Positions 10,129 to 22,439 of a stretch of DNA of 64,000 bases are shown here, one piece after another. Below the pieces are notes generated by a model. That model was not told where the DNA came from. It made no database searches and worked only from the letters and a program-made list of their open reading frames with translations. Location: assembly GCA_030323885.1 (NCBI GenBank), contig CM059199.1, forward strand, positions 73,741,050 through 73,805,049, in the 5' to 3' direction. The stretch's first letter is position 1. Every line of letters starts with the position of its first letter. Made by a program: the position numbers and the translations under genes. Origin of the DNA: Branchipolynoe longqiensis (Eukaryota > Annelida > Polychaeta > Phyllodocida > Polynoidae).

Positions 10129-10990
10129 TTCTGTCATTTTCAGAGATAAATCTGTAATTAAGTTTCCCACATATAATACCTGGACACAATATGCCATCAC
10201 CCTTGTTATACCTGAGGTAGCCATGCATTTGATTGAGCGCAACTTGCTCCATTAAAGTGAAGACGGGAGCAACTTCAAAAGGAAACCTGAAAGTTCAATC
10301 ATCATTGAGTTACGGATCAACGCAGGGAGCATTCATAATGGGTTTTTGAAGGGACTGAATCTGACAAAAAATGAGCCATGTTTTCATCTTTAAAAAAAGG
10401 ACTTAAGACAAATTCCTTTTATATTAAAGTTGCATAGTCCGATGGTTTTGAGTTTCTAGCGTTTTCTGAGATTAATATAATATGAATAAGCAATGCTTAG
10501 GACCGACCCCCGGGTCGGATTCGATTAACACCTCGGATCACACGAGTTGCTAGAATTTCAAATAGAATACCGCGAGAACCAATCTCTGCTGTCCACCCTG
10601 CTTGCTGCGTAGCGAAGTTTGATGAGCTATTTCCGTTTCCGTTTGCTGGATTTTGATTATTCAACATGAGTATACAAATGGCAGCCCATATAGGGCTATT
10701 TCCATCTGCTGGATTTTTGTGATTTCATTTTCCACCTCTATGAGTATGAGTATTGTCTATGTATATATACTCATGATAGTCCTTAGCCCCCCCCCCACCC
10801 CCCCTGGGTGGGTCAGTATTAGGTTAACTTTGATTTTTAATGCCTGAATTTTGAGATATTAAAAGTGCAAATATGCCAAATTTATTTGGGCAGAAGTCTA
10901 ACACCATACGCTTCAGCAGTAACAGATTCTATTAAATCGCACCAGTATTCACTTCTATGTGGTGACAAATGTTTAATAAATGCAACAGTA
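10129..10990. repeat. unassigned DNA with repeat-R fragments
   Basis: Contains two pieces of a dispersed family also seen near 19010, 35040, 55545 and 61290. At about 10430-10490 is AGTTGCATAGTCCGATGG; at about 10828-10955 is TTTGAGATATTAAAAG through GCAAATATGCC and CTTCAGCAGTAACAG. A C-run lies near 10788-10806. The rest is unrecognised. Confidence 0.5.
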
Positions 10991-11666
10991 TCTAATACCC
11001 CTGTCACACTACGACGTAACAAGCAAACGTAAGCCTGATGTGATCACGTTTCGTCATTATTTTGACGTACCTTGGGTTACGTTATGATGACATCAGAATG
11101 ATGTTAGACTGACTTCAAGCTACGTCACATTATGTCATGTTACGTCGGCGCGCGTCAAAGTTTTGAACCTGTTCAAAACCTTTGACGTAACTCGAATGTA
11201 AGGGTTTACATTCGCCGTACGTTCTGTACGCGTTCAGCAAACATCAATGACGTTAAACGGATGTTAGTCAAACGCTGCTCACTACGTTCAACTACGTTCC
11301 ACTACATTGACCCACATTAAGCCCAGTGGAAATGTCCATGTGGCGTAATGGGAACGTCAGGAGAATGTCAGGAGAATGTACATTCAACAAATGTTCAACG
11401 TTTCACCACCATGTCATGATGTATGTAACGTCATGTAACGTAGTTCTGGTGATGGAATAATGTTCATAACGTTCCGTGAGCGTAATGATGTTGTCCTCTC
11501 TTGTTGAATGACGGTATCACTATGCTTTACCGACGTTACTCTCGTCAACTACGCTGCATCCACGTTCAACTTGTCCCCAAATTTGCATACTACGCCGAGA
11601 AGTTCAACGTTCTTCACGTTTGCCCTACGCTGATGTCGTTACATCGTAATGTGACAGGGCCTTTAG
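10991..11666. mobile_element. TIR element with ACGT-dense interior
   Basis: Left end CCCCTGTCACACTACGACGT; right end reverse complemented CCCTGTCACATTACGATGTA. The interior carries dozens of TACGTC/AACGTT/ACGTAA motifs in both orientations. Near the middle (about 11156-11190) GTCAAAGTTTTGAAC and GTTCAAAACCTTTGAC form an imperfect hairpin. The only ORF (about 80 codons) looks incidental. Confidence 0.65.
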
Positions 11667-11978
11667 TAAGATATGTAGAATACAATCTAGATAATTGCTT
11701 TGGTTTTGACAATTTGATGCTTCATCGGACTGTGCAGCTTTAAGTGGCATAAGACAAACAGTACGACATTTGCTATTCTATATATGTCTATGTAAGCCGT
11801 TTCCGCGCGTAGGCCTCTGACAACTCCTGGAATGGCCCAATGGTGGGGTTTAATCCCATTATGTGCAAGGTGTCCCATCATTTGCAATAAAAGCAAATAA
11901 ACAAAAACTCACCCCTGAGATTAGTGCCATTATCACTGTACACGATGCGCAGTTTAGTGTTCTACCATCAGGGGGGCC
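11667..11978. other. unassigned intergenic DNA
   Basis: Nothing recognised. Confidence 0.4.
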
Positions 11979-12964
11979 GGGCCATATGCAGGAGTCGGTG
12001 TTACCGAGTCAAAACGCGTTTAGATGGGATTTCTGGTTTAGCGCTGAAAAGTCGGTATGCACGAGTCAGTGATAGACCTAACACCACAAGCTTAAACTAG
12101 GTTAAGCTAAACCAGAAATATAGCTGGTTTAAGCTTGGTGGTAGGTATCGATTAGGCCCGAATCTATTCAATGCAATCATATTTGACAGAAATCCATACT
12201 CTAAACGTGATATTTTATCAAATTAACCCTAAAAGCGAACCAATATTAAAGATGCCGCCGCATTGGTGGCGTTATTCGATTCGATGAATGTAAACAAATT
12301 GCCGCCGCCGCATGGACGTCGATATCCATACTGTCCATCGCCATCGGTGCCACATCGGCGGCAATTTATTAGGCCCAAATCTATTCAATGCTGTCATATT
12401 TAACAGAGTTACATAGTCAAATAGTGAAATTTGATTAAATTAACCCTAAAATGGAAGTGAGAATAACGCTGCCGCCACAACAGCGGCAATATTAATATTT
12501 TCGAATCGACGAATGTCATCTAAACAAATAGCCGCCGCCAGTATGAAAGCAGCGGTGGCAGCAATATATTAGGCCCAAATCTATTCAATGCTGTAATATT
12601 TAACAGAGTTACATAGTCAAATAGTGAAATTTTATTAAATTAATCCTAAAATTGAAGCGAGAATAATGCTGCCACCGCAACGGCGGCGATATTAATATTT
12701 TTGATTCGACGAATGTAAAGTAAACAAATCGCCGCCGCCGTCGCCGAATTACAAGGCGTGCTGGTCCCCAGTGTGTGGAGAAACCAACCAACCAAATAGC
12801 GGAGCTCGCCAGGAACCAGCGGCAAGGGATTCACATTTAGCTAACACCAACCGTTTCGGCACTCCTGCATACGGCGTGACATACTTCGTGCGGATGGTGA
12901 TAGCTAAACACGTTTACCGGTTAACACCAACCGACACTATCACCGACTCCTGCATATATGGCCC
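11979..12964. mobile_element. TIR element with three ~200-bp internal repeats
   Basis: Left GGGCCATATGCAGGAGTCGG; right reverse complemented GGGCCATATATGCAGGAGTC, equal apart from a 2-base insertion. Inside are three tandem units starting TTAGGCCC(A/G)AATCTATTC (about 12150, 12370, 12570), each ending in a GCCGCCGCC stretch and carrying TTCGA(T/A)TCGA(T/C)GAATGT. Sub-terminal GTTTAGC/GCTAAAC motifs repeat in both orientations. A related locus is at 25895-26560. Confidence 0.65.
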
Positions 12965-13139
12965 CAGGTGATACATGAGGGACTTAGTTACACTCAGTTA
13001 AGAAGTAATGAGTATCTACCTGTCTGTTTGAGGAGGCACGCTGCAACAGTTATTTATTATATCGTGTGTAGACACACTAGGGTGTGAAGCTATCCAAAAG
13101 GCATTGCACACTCGGGTGGATGGTGCATGCTTGGAAGTA

Positions 13140-14290
13140 CATGCCGACACATGTGGTTCTGGCACAGTTATGACATGGTTCTGCCATAGTTATAACCTGA
13201 TTCTGCCATTCTTTTGACATGGTTCTGCCATAATTACGACATGGTTCTGCCATAGTTATAACCTGGTTCTGCTATATTTACGACATGGTTCTGCCATAGT
13301 TATGATGCGGTTCTGCCTTAGTTACATCATGGTTCTACCAGTGTTATAACCTGGTTCTGCCATTCTTATGACATGGTTCTGCGAACTAGTTATGACATGG
13401 TTCTGCCATAGTTACAACATGGCTCTACCATAGTTACGATGTGGTTCTGTCATATCTATAGCCTGGTTCTGCCATTTTTATAACATGGTTATGCCATAGG
13501 TACGACATGGTTCTGCCATTGTTATGTCATGGTTCTGTCATAGTTACATCATGGTTCTACCACAGTTATAACCTGGTTCTGGCATTTTTATGACATGGTT
13601 CTGCCATAGTTATGACATGGTTCTGCCATATTTACGACATGGTTCTACAATAGTTAGAATGTGGTTCTGCCATAGTTATGTCATGGTTCTCTCATAGCTC
13701 TGACATGGTTCTGCCATTTTTATGACACGGTTCTGCCATAGTTACGACATGGTTCTGCCATAGTTATGATGTGCTTCTGCCATAGTTACAGCATGGTTCT
13801 GTCATAGTTATGATATGGTTCTGCCATAGTTACGACATGGTTCTGCTATGATTATGGCATGGTTCTGTAATAGTTACGACATGATTTTACCATAGTTATG
13901 ACATGGTTTTGCCATATTTACAACATGGTTCTGCAATATTTACGACATGGGTCTCCCATAATTACGACATGGTTATCTCCCAGTTATGACATGGTTTAGT
14001 CATAGTTACGACATGGATCTACCATAGTTACAACATTGTTCCGCCGTAGTTACAACATGGTTATGTCCCAGTTACAACATGGTTATGTCCCAGTTACGAC
14101 ATTGTTCAGTCATAGTTATGACATGGTTCAGTCACAGTTACGACATGGTTCTGCCATAGTTGCGACATGGTTCTGCCTTTGTTACGACTTTGCTCTGTCA
14201 CACTTACGACATGGTTCTACCATAGTTATGACATGGTTCTACCATAGTTCCGACATGGTTGCGTCATAATCACGACATGGCTGTGACATT
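13140..14290. repeat. 22-bp satellite
   Basis: About 50 imperfect units of ACATGGTTCTGCCATAGTTA plus two bases. Central units are not more homogeneous than edge units, so it looks old. Confidence 0.95.
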
Positions 14291-14599
14291 CTGCTTCATT
14301 TATCAAGCTGCTATGTATGCGGATGCGAGACAAGGGTTGCTGAATGGTCTTTATAATTGGTGTTTCTAATGCAATACATTGTTTTGATAAATGAGGGGAC
14401 ATTGCTGGTGCTGCACAGAGAACATGATATCAGAGGAGGGAAAGAGAACCCTCTCTATTGCTATACTAGTGAGCAACTCGGTAAGCAGGTCATATCACAA
14501 AGCCATCACCCTCACAAGGCTGCAAAGTGATGCCATCGTAGGAATCAATACCAACAAATGTAGTGAGGTGCACTCACCTCCCCATGTGAAATGTCACAT
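14291..14599. other. unassigned intergenic DNA
   Basis: An ORF of about 70 codons is open at 14391-14603, but nothing supports it as a gene. Confidence 0.4.
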
Positions 14600-14705
14600 A
14601 TAGGTGTGGTGGGTTGTTGCGTCAGAGAGCATAGATAAACTACTGGTTTGGACGCTAGCTCCAGAATGGCAAAATCATGAGTTTGAATCCCACTCTAGGT
14701 GCACT
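14600..14705 (+). mobile_element. diverged tRNA-like terminal-repeat fragment (F)
   Basis: GAGAGCATAGATAAACTACTGG, CCAGAATGGC and GAGTTTGAATCCCACTCTAGG follow the same order as the tRNA-like module of the 1887 element. No partner repeat is nearby, so it may be a solo or broken terminal repeat. Confidence 0.45.
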
Positions 14706-14810
14706 AGTGAAATGATGTGGGAATGTAAACAAGGCATATTATTTAGATTTGAATTAGTAATTCAATCAAATTAAGGTATATAATAGTGTTTTTTGTTATT
14801 AGTTTTGTTG
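14706..14810. other. AT-rich spacer
   Basis: Nothing recognised. Confidence 0.4.
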
Positions 14811-15440
14811 TGAGAGAGAGGTAGAAACGAAGAGAATGACAGATTGAGAGGGGGGAGAGAGAGACGGAGAGAGGGGAGAGAACGTGAGAGGGGAGAGAAG
14901 GGGAGACGAGGGGGAGAGGGGGAGGGAGGAAGAGACGGAGATACGGGGAAAAGAAGATAAGGAGAGAAGGATGGAGAAAGGAATAAGGGAGAGAGAGATA
15001 AAGGGAGAGAGGGAGAGTGCAAGAATGGGAGAGAGGGAGGTGAAGAAAGAGGGAGAGAGAGGGGAGGAGAGTTGGAGAAACGGAGGGAGGGGAGAGGAGA
15101 GAGAGGGGGAGATAGAAGAAGAGGGAGGAGATGTGCCGAAAGCGAGATATGGGAGAGGGGGCTAGGGAAAGAGGGAGAGAGGGGGAGAAAGGGGGAGAGA
15201 GAGGGAGAAAGAGGGAGAGAGAGGGAGAAAGGGGGGGAGAGACGGAGAAAGAGGGAGAGAGAGGGAGAAAGGGGGAGACATAGAGAGATGGAGAGAGGGA
15301 GGGGGGAAGGGAGAGAGAGAGAGAGGGATAGAGAGAGGGATAGAGAGAGGGAGGCAGCGAAATAGAGAAAGTGCTACAGGGGAGAGTGATATAGGAAGAA
15401 AGGGAGAGGGAGAGTAGGCTGGTAGGAGGGAGAGTGGGAG
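14811..15440. repeat. GA polypurine tract
   Basis: About 630 bp, almost purely purine on the plus strand (GGGAGAGAG/GAAAGAGG). Mirror-like purine tracts of this length can adopt triplex structure. Minus-strand frames give only Ser/Pro/Leu low-complexity peptide. Confidence 0.95.
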
Positions 15441-15857
15441 AGAGACTCATCGATGACGTTGTCCTATGAGATTGAGAGAGGACACTCCAGGTCTTAGAAG
15501 TCAACCTTCCCACGGGGGGCCCTTCAAAGAAGGGCAGGCAGACAGAGGCGGGCACAGAGGGGAGTGGAGCTCGGTGAGTGGGTGGTAGGGAACGGGGGTG
15601 TGTGTGTGTGGGTGTGGGGGGTGTAGGTGACGGGGGAGGGGGCGCGGGGTTACGGGGTCAACAGGGAGCGAGAAGACCCGAGGTCAGCTGACATGAGCAT
15701 CAGCAGTATGTATGGATGGAGATACATCGGCAGGGGGGGGAGGGCACGGGGTGGTCACGTGACAGTCGCTGGCATCCAAGTCACGTGTCAATAAAAATGA
15801 AGCAACATATAGACCCTCACCACACACAAAGTGCAACCAGAAGAAAATCGAGAAGAG
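15441..15857. promoter_or_regulatory. G-rich segment with two E-box motifs
   Basis: A GGGGGTGTGTGTG/GGGG stretch (about 15590-15750) is followed by GTCACGTGAC (15754-15763) and TCACGTGT (15781-15788). The first is the palindromic E-box form bound in animals by bHLH-Zip factors (USF, MITF/TFE). Regulatory function is inference. Confidence 0.35.
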
Positions 15858-18305
15858 CTGTAGTGTGAATAAGGATTTTAGTAGTGTGATATGGTAGTGT
15901 AGATGGAGCTTGATTAAGCCCCAGTCACACTATGGCGATCACTTTGGACCATAGAACCTGCTGGACTAAAAATCTCCTTGTGATCTCCTTGTGATCAAAG
16001 CAATCAATGAAAATGGTCGCCGACCTCCAAACGTCCATTTTGGCCCAGACGGGATGGCCGAAAGAGTTGAGCGACCGTCTCCCGTTTTGGAAGGTCGTGG
16101 GATTCGAACCCATGGGGTGTGGTGTGGTCATTTAGATAAAGCTTTAGGAGTGTCATGCAGAAGTGTAAAGAGAGCTTTAGTAGACTGTGCCCATGTAGTC
16201 TATATATAACTTTAGTACAGTGTGCATCAGTGTAGATAGGGCTTTAGTAGAGTGTGCATCAGTGTAGATAGGGCTTTAGTACAGCATGCATCAGTGTAGA
16301 TAGGGCTTTAGTACAGTATACTGTGGTACTGTAGATAGGGCTCCAGTAGAATAGACACGGTACTGTACATAAGGCTTTAGTAGAGTGTGCCGCCGTAGTG
16401 TAGGTAGGGCTTTAGTAGAGTGTGATGTGGTAGTGTATATATGGCTTTGGTAGAATGTGGCATTGTAGTGCAGAGAGGGTTTTAGTAGAATGTGCCATGG
16501 TAGTGTAGATAGGGCTTTAGTAGAGAGTGATATGGTAGTGTAGAGAGGGCTTTGGTAGAGTGTGCCGTGGGAACGTAGATAGGGTGTTAGTAGAGTGTGC
16601 CGTGGTAGTGTAGAGATGGTTTTAGTAGAGTGTGCCATGGTAGTGTAGATAGGGTTTTAATAGAGTGTGTCATGGTAGTGTAGGTAGGGCTTTAATAGAG
16701 TGTTTCATGGTAGTGTAGATAGGGATTTAGTAGAGTGTGTCATGGTAGTGTAGGTAGGGCTTTAATAGAGTGTGTCATGGTAGTGTAGGTAGGGCTTTAA
16801 TAGAGTGTGTCATGGTAGTGTAGGTAGGGCTTTAATAGAGTGTGTCATGGTAGTGTAGGTAGGGCTTTAATAGAGTGTGTCATGGTAGTGTAGGTAGGGC
16901 TTTAATAGAGTGTGTCATGGTAGTGTAGGTAGGGCTTTAATAGAGTGTTTCATGGTAGTGTAGGTAGGGCTTTAATAGAGTGTGTCATGGTAGTGTAGGT
17001 AGGGCTTTAATAGAGTGTGTCATGGTAGTGTAGGTAGGGCTTTAATAGAGTGTGTCATGGTAGTGTAGGTAGGGCTTTAATAGAGTGTGTCATGGTAGTG
17101 TAGGTAGGGCTTTAATAGAGTGCGTCATGGTAGTGTAGGTAGGGCTTTAATAGAGTGTGTCATGGTAGTGTAGGTAGGGCTTTAATAGAGTGTGTCGTGG
17201 TAGTGTAGGTATGGCTTTAATAGAGTGTGTCATGGTAGTGTAGGTAGGGCTTTAATAGAGTGTGTCATTGTAGTGTAGGTAGGGCTTTAATAGAGTGTGT
17301 CATGGTAGTGTAGGTATGGCTTTAATAGAGTATGTCATGGTAGTGTAGGTAGGGCTTTGATAGACTGTTTCATGGTAGTGTAGGTAGGGCTTTAATAGAG
17401 TGTGTCATGGTAGTGTAGGTAGGGCTTTAATACAGTGTGTCATGGTAGTGTAAATAGGGCTTTAGTAGAGTGTGTGTTGGTAGTGTAGGTAGTGTAGGTA
17501 GGGCTTTAATAGAGTGTGTCATGGTAGTGTAGGTAGGGCTTTAATAGAGTGTGTCATGGTAGTGTAAATAGGGCTTTAGTAGAGTGTGTCATTGTAATGT
17601 AGGTAGGGCTTTAATAGAGTATGTCATGGTAGTGTAGGTAGGGCTTTAATAGAGTGTGTCATGGTAGAGTGGATAGCACTTTGGTAGAGTGTGTCATGGT
17701 AGTGTAGAAAAGACTTTAGTAGATTCTGCCGTGGTAATGTAGAGAGGGTTTTAGTAGAGTGTGCCATGGTAGTGTAGATATGGCTTTAATAGAGTGAGCC
17801 ATGGTAGTATAGATAGGTAGATAATAGAATGTATTGTAGTATTGTAGGTAGGACTTTAGGAGGATGTAGGTAGGGTTTTAGTAGAGTGTGTCATGGTAGT
17901 GTAGATAGGGCTTTAGTAGAGTGTGCTGCTGCATTGTAGATACGGATTTAGTAGAGTGTGCTGCAGCATTGTAGATAGGGCTTTAGTAGAGTGTGCTGCT
18001 GCATTGTAGATAGGGGTTTAGTAGAGTGTGCTGCGGCATTGTAGATAGGGGTTTAGTAGAGTGTGCTGCGGCATTGTAGATAAGGATTTAGTAGAGTGTG
18101 TCACGGTAGTGTAGATATGGCTTTAGTAGAGTGTGCTGCGGCATTGTAGATAGGGCTTTAGTAGAGTGTGCTGCAGCATTGTAGATAGGGATTTAGTAGA
18201 GTGTGATGTGGTAGTGTAGACAGGGCTTTAGTAGAGTGTGCTGCAGCATTGTAGATAGGGATTTAGTAAAGTGTGACGCGGTAGTGTAGACAGGGCTTTA
18301 CTTGA
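15858..18305. repeat. 35-bp satellite array
   Basis: About 60 copies of a 35-bp unit (TAGAGTGTGTCATGGTAGTG followed by TAGGTAGGGCTTTAA). The centre (about 16720-17450) is nearly identical unit to unit. The flanks drift, with GATAGGGCTTTAGTAGAG and GCTGCGGCATT variants. A non-array insert at about 15913-16125 includes a SINE-1 head (16047-16120). Confidence 0.95.
16047..16120 (+). mobile_element. SINE-1 head fragment
   Basis: CAGACGGGATGGCCGAAAGA through GGGATTCGAACCCATGG: the clean type I tRNA-like head, ending abruptly where the 35-bp array resumes. Confidence 0.75.
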
Positions 18306-18603
18306 CTGTTGCAATGACTCATCATAAGACATTCCTTAGTTGGCGCAGACACAGAACTGATGTAGAAAGGTGACATATGGATCGACAGGGACCCTGTCCT
18401 CCGACTGTAACAACAGCTTCCTCTTTGTCTGACAACATAAATATCTATTCCATATATATATACATGTGTATTGTATTACTATTAGCCATCAAACTCTGGT
18501 TATGCACCAACCATTTAGCAAATGGTGTGGAACACTGGTGCGCAATACCACATGTATGATGACTGATATAAGAGTTAATGAGGGGAATGTTATAACATTA
18601 TGG
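18306..18603. other. unassigned intergenic DNA
   Basis: Nothing recognised. Confidence 0.4.
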
Positions 18604-18960
18604 TCGGTTGGTTCTTGGAGTTTTACGTCCTGGCAACATCTAAGATCATATCAGGACGGGTACTGAATTGTGACAGTGCACACTCATGGTGATTTTTTAT
18701 AGTGCTGCCCCACTGGGAGACCAGGCCACCATCACCATGACCTAATATCCCACTCAGTCACATTATCCTGACACACTGAGCCACCCAGTCCTTGTCCTAT
18801 CCTATTAATGCCGAGCACCTGGCTAGGATGCAACAAGTAGCAATTTTTAAGTCATTGGTTTGACTCGATGAGGGTTCGGTCGAATCTGTGGGTTCTAAAC
18901 ACACAAGCTAACAAAACAGGAGGCGGACGCTCAACTTATTCAGCTGTCCCATCTAGTCTA
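18604..18960 (-). mobile_element. SINE-1, full length
   Basis: Minus-strand copy. Tail GGTTGGTTCTTGGAGTTTTA at the left; body blocks in reverse order; head ends near CAGCTGTCCCATCTAGTC. Confidence 0.85.
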
Positions 18961-19937
18961 TATCACCTGATGATGCTAGGCAAAATAAACCCACCCTATA
19001 CAAACTTTAGTGTCTTTGTTAAAGTTAGATAGTCCGATGGTTACCATATTTCTTTATATGAATATATTAGGTTATAATCTACTTTTCTGCACTTTTGAGG
19101 TAATTTGTATTTAAAGGGTTAACTATGGAGACGTTGCAAATATAAATATGCAAAATTAATTTCGGTGTGCAGGTCGAAATGCTGGATATCATAGGCTCCA
19201 AAACTGACAGGGTCCAAGTTCATTTGTATCCAAATATATGCACATATTGTCAGAAATAGCCGGATCACATCCCACCAACATAATTCATAAAGTTACATAA
19301 CTAACTACACTAGAATATTTCTAACAAACTGACATTTATATACCGCTTGCCTAACTGCAACTGAAATTTAAACTTACAACAACTTTACCAACTGAATACA
19401 GAAGATAAATTCTGCTTACATTCTAAATACTATGTAAATATTCACATTGATCTGACTAATATTGATCTAGTTATATGACACTACTCTTACCATATTGCTA
19501 TGGAAGTTTTGGGTTGCAGAATTTCATTCTGTTACATGCTGAAAATTGTGCGTTAAACAGTTATTGTATACCTTATTTTATATACCGTTTGTGTAAGTAA
19601 CCCTGAATTGAAAAATTGCTGGAAGACCAGTGGTTTCACACTGACAAAAGACTTATTTAGCAGAATAAACATATTTACCCCAACAAAATCTGCTTTTACT
19701 CTTTTCTTTTCGACTCACAGCTTTGTCTTGGGTCTCTCGCATGCTGTCGTTCTCAATCAACATTTACAACCCACATTATTTCCTGCCTCCTCATCACTCT
19801 TTCGCTGAATCATTCTGAAAATATTTCCATCTGAGACATTCCTGTACAACGCAACTAGATATGCGTAGAAGATTCATCTGAGTGTGACGAATTGCTAATC
19901 TGTGTACAGGTAGCGTCTGCATTGTTGTAATCATACT
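18961..19937. other. unassigned DNA with a repeat-R copy
   Basis: About 19010-19210 carries repeat R (AAAGTTAGATAGTCCGATGG; GTTGCAAATATAAATATGC; GGTGTGCAGGTCGAAATGC). The rest is AT-rich with no recognisable gene. Confidence 0.45.
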
Positions 19938-20274
19938 GGTTGGTTGGTTGGTTGTTGGAGTTTTACATCCTGGCAATATATAAGGTCATATCAGGATGGG
20001 TATCGACTTGTGACAGTGCACACTCATGGCGACTTTATAGTGCTTGCTCACTGGGAAATTGGGCCGCCAGCACCATGACTCAACATCCCACATTATCTTG
20101 AGACTGAGCTAACCAACCAGTCCTCGTCCTATCCTATGAATGCCAAGCGCCTGGCTAGGGAGTGACAAGTATCAATTTTTAATTCATTGGTTTGACTCGA
20201 CCAGGGTTCGAACCTGTGGGTTCTACCAAAACAGGAGAAGGACGCTCAACTCATTCGGCCATCCCATCTGGTCT
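19938..20274 (-). mobile_element. SINE-1, full length
   Basis: Starts at the left with TGGTTGGTTGGTTGTTGGAG and ends with the head (ATTCGGCCATCCCATCTGGT). Intact B-box region. Confidence 0.85.
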
Positions 20275-20727
20275 AAATCACATATCGCGCTGGGAATTAA
20301 ACCACAATTGTTTGTGTCATTTACTGGCGATCTCTCCCCCAACCACTCAGGCTGCTTATGACATTAGTTAGCTACCCGCTACGTGTTCTGGGGTGTTTAC
20401 AAAAGACCTGTGTAGGAAATGAATTGTGACGCAGCAAAGAGAGAGTTAGACATGGTTGCCATAGATACAGGGGGTTCGGCTGCCTATTGAGATACAGAAG
20501 CGCGTGCAGTGTGTGCATGTCTGGGTGACATCCACGTCCACGTGACACCCACAGGAAGTGGAGAGGGGAGGGACGGGTGGGAGCGGAGCAGGGGCGGCGG
20601 TGTGGGGGATAGTGGGGGGGGGGGGGAGCGGGCTGTGGGGGGAGGGGTGCGGGAGTGGTGTAGAGGAGGGTTTGGGATGGGGTGGTGTGAGGGTGGTGGT
20701 GGGAGGGCGGTGTAGTGTGTGGTGGGG
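20275..20727. repeat. E-box followed by G-rich repeat
   Basis: CCACGTGAC at 20538-20546 directly precedes about 180 bp of GGGGTG/GGGAGTG-rich sequence. No gene recognised. Confidence 0.5.
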
Positions 20728-21030
20728 ATTGGTTGGTTGTTAGTCAGTTGGTTGTTTTACGTCCTGACAACATCTAAGTTCATATCAGGACGGATACTGA
20801 CTTGTAACAGTAGGAAGTCATGGTGGGTTTATACTAGGAGACCAGACCACCAGCACCATGACCTGATATCCCACTCAGTCACATTGTCTTGACACTGAGG
20901 CAACCAGTCCTTACCCTATCTGAATAATGCCGAGCGACAAGTATCACATTTTAAGTCATTGGTTTGACTTGACCAGGGTTGGACGCCGTGGTTTCGAATC
21001 CCATGATTTACCAAAACGCGAGATGGACGC
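20728..21030 (-). mobile_element. SINE-1, near full length
   Basis: Minus-strand tail, body and partial head (GTTTGACTTGACCAGGGTTG). The end merges into G-rich repeat. Confidence 0.8.
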
Positions 21031-21320
21031 GGCAGGGAGAGCGGTGTAATGTATGGTGGGGAGGAGAGGGGGGGGGGGGAGATAGAGGGGGGTGTAGAGA
21101 GGGGTGGGGGTTGGGGGTTGGAGGGGAATGGGAGGTGTATGGTAGGGTGTTGGGGGGCTGAGAGTGGTGGCAGAAAAAAGGTGACAGGGAAGGAGTGAGG
21201 CTGGGAGCGGGATCGTGCTGGAGGTGTGGTGGTATGAGTAGTGGGTGTGTATGTGTGGTGGTGAGTGAGGTGGGAGAGGTGAGGGGGAGGGGGCAAGGGT
21301 AGGGTAGGGCTACTCCAGTA
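21031..21320. repeat. G-rich minisatellite
   Basis: GGGGTGGGG/GGTGTG-type repeats with many G-runs on the plus strand. Confidence 0.85.
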
Positions 21321-21709
21321 CCCCACGCATCAATGAACACGGTTAATGAGATAGTCCAGGGTGCCCTGTCTAGCCTCAGCCTGCACATTCCCACATGTTC
21401 AGCCCACTTGTCTTGTATCAACCCGCGACATGATGGAAGCGGCAGGCGGAGGGAGGTGGGGGTTATGCGTGTGTGTGTGGGGGTGGGGTGGACTGGGTTG
21501 GAGAGGGGTTAGGCATTCAGAATGTGGTTAAGAGCTTGGCAATCTCAAGAATCGTCAAAGTCTCGTTCATTGCTATCATTGCCAACCACACTAGGTTTTG
21601 CCACTGCCATCAGAGGGTGGGTTGGTGGTGGGAATCGTCTATTATAAGAACTTTTCGACAGAGGCAAGTGGTGGCAGTGACAAGAACTAAAGGTATTATA
21701 GACGATTTG
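21321..21709. other. unassigned intergenic DNA
   Basis: CGTCTATTATA near 21636 and the inverse TATTATAGACG near 21694 form a small inverted pair. No gene recognised. Confidence 0.35.
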
Positions 21710-21960
21710 CGCCACAAACCGGCCCTCTGGTGGCGGTGGCAAGAACTAATGGTATGGGTAGCAGCTGATTGTACGTACTTGTACGTAGAAAAAGGTATAT
21801 TGGTGTGTCCGCATCACCCGTTGAACCTGTGGCGCCACCTGACGAGTCGTTCCTGCACATGCTCACTCATCTCCCCCACCCTTCACCACGTGACCGCCAC
21901 CCCCTCGTGTTATTAAGTCACGTGACTGTAGTGCTCAACACACTGGTTTGTGGCCCGGTG
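21710..21960. repeat. ~250-bp duplicated segment, copy 1
   Basis: From GCCACAAACCGGCCCTCTGG to GGTTTGTGGCCCGG; close match to 22440-22710. Contains CCCTCTGGTGGCGG (CTCF-like on the minus strand), CCACGTGACC and GTCACGTGAC (21917-21926). Confidence 0.85.
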
Positions 21961-21995
21961 TCGCAGTTTGAGTGCCCTGCCAGTTTCAGCTGACT

Positions 21996-22422
21996 GCATA
22001 CACTCAAACTCAAGGCATTGTCAATGGTCGTGAGCAATCTTCATACAGAAAATACAGAAGTAGTGAAATATCTCTAAAACCACACCACCTATTAACAAAT
22101 CGCTTAGTACACATATAGAAAACATCTTTACCAAAAACATTATATTAAATTGATAAGGTTAGGGTTCTTGATTTCTATTAATTTTGATTAAAACTAATGT
22201 TTTGCACTGCGCATACCGTCAAACTTAAGGCATTGCCAATGGTCGTGAGTAATCTTCATACAGAAAATCCAGGAAAAGTGAAATATCTCTAAAACCACAC
22301 CACCTAGAAACAAATCGCTTGGTACACATATAGAAAACATCTTTACCAAAAACATTATATTAGATTTATAAGGTTAGTGACTCACGACCATTGACAATGC
22401 CTTGAGTTTGAGTCTATGCACA
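21996..22422. mobile_element. MITE with ~40-bp TIRs
   Basis: Left TGCATACACTCAAACTCAAG then GCATTGTCAATGGTCGTGAG; the right end (22377-22422) is its near-perfect inverse. The interior holds two tandem ~200-bp units, each with TATCTCTAAAACCACACCAC and AACATCTTTACCAAAAACAT. No transposase. Confidence 0.75.
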
Positions 22423-22439
22423 CGGCTGAGCACGGTACA

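Noticed and set aside
13140..14290. Possible Cys/His zinc-finger repeat protein
   Set aside because: The 22-bp period is not a multiple of three, so no frame persists through the array.
14743..15555. 270-codon Ser/Pro/Leu minus-strand ORF
   Set aside because: Complement of a GA polypurine tract.
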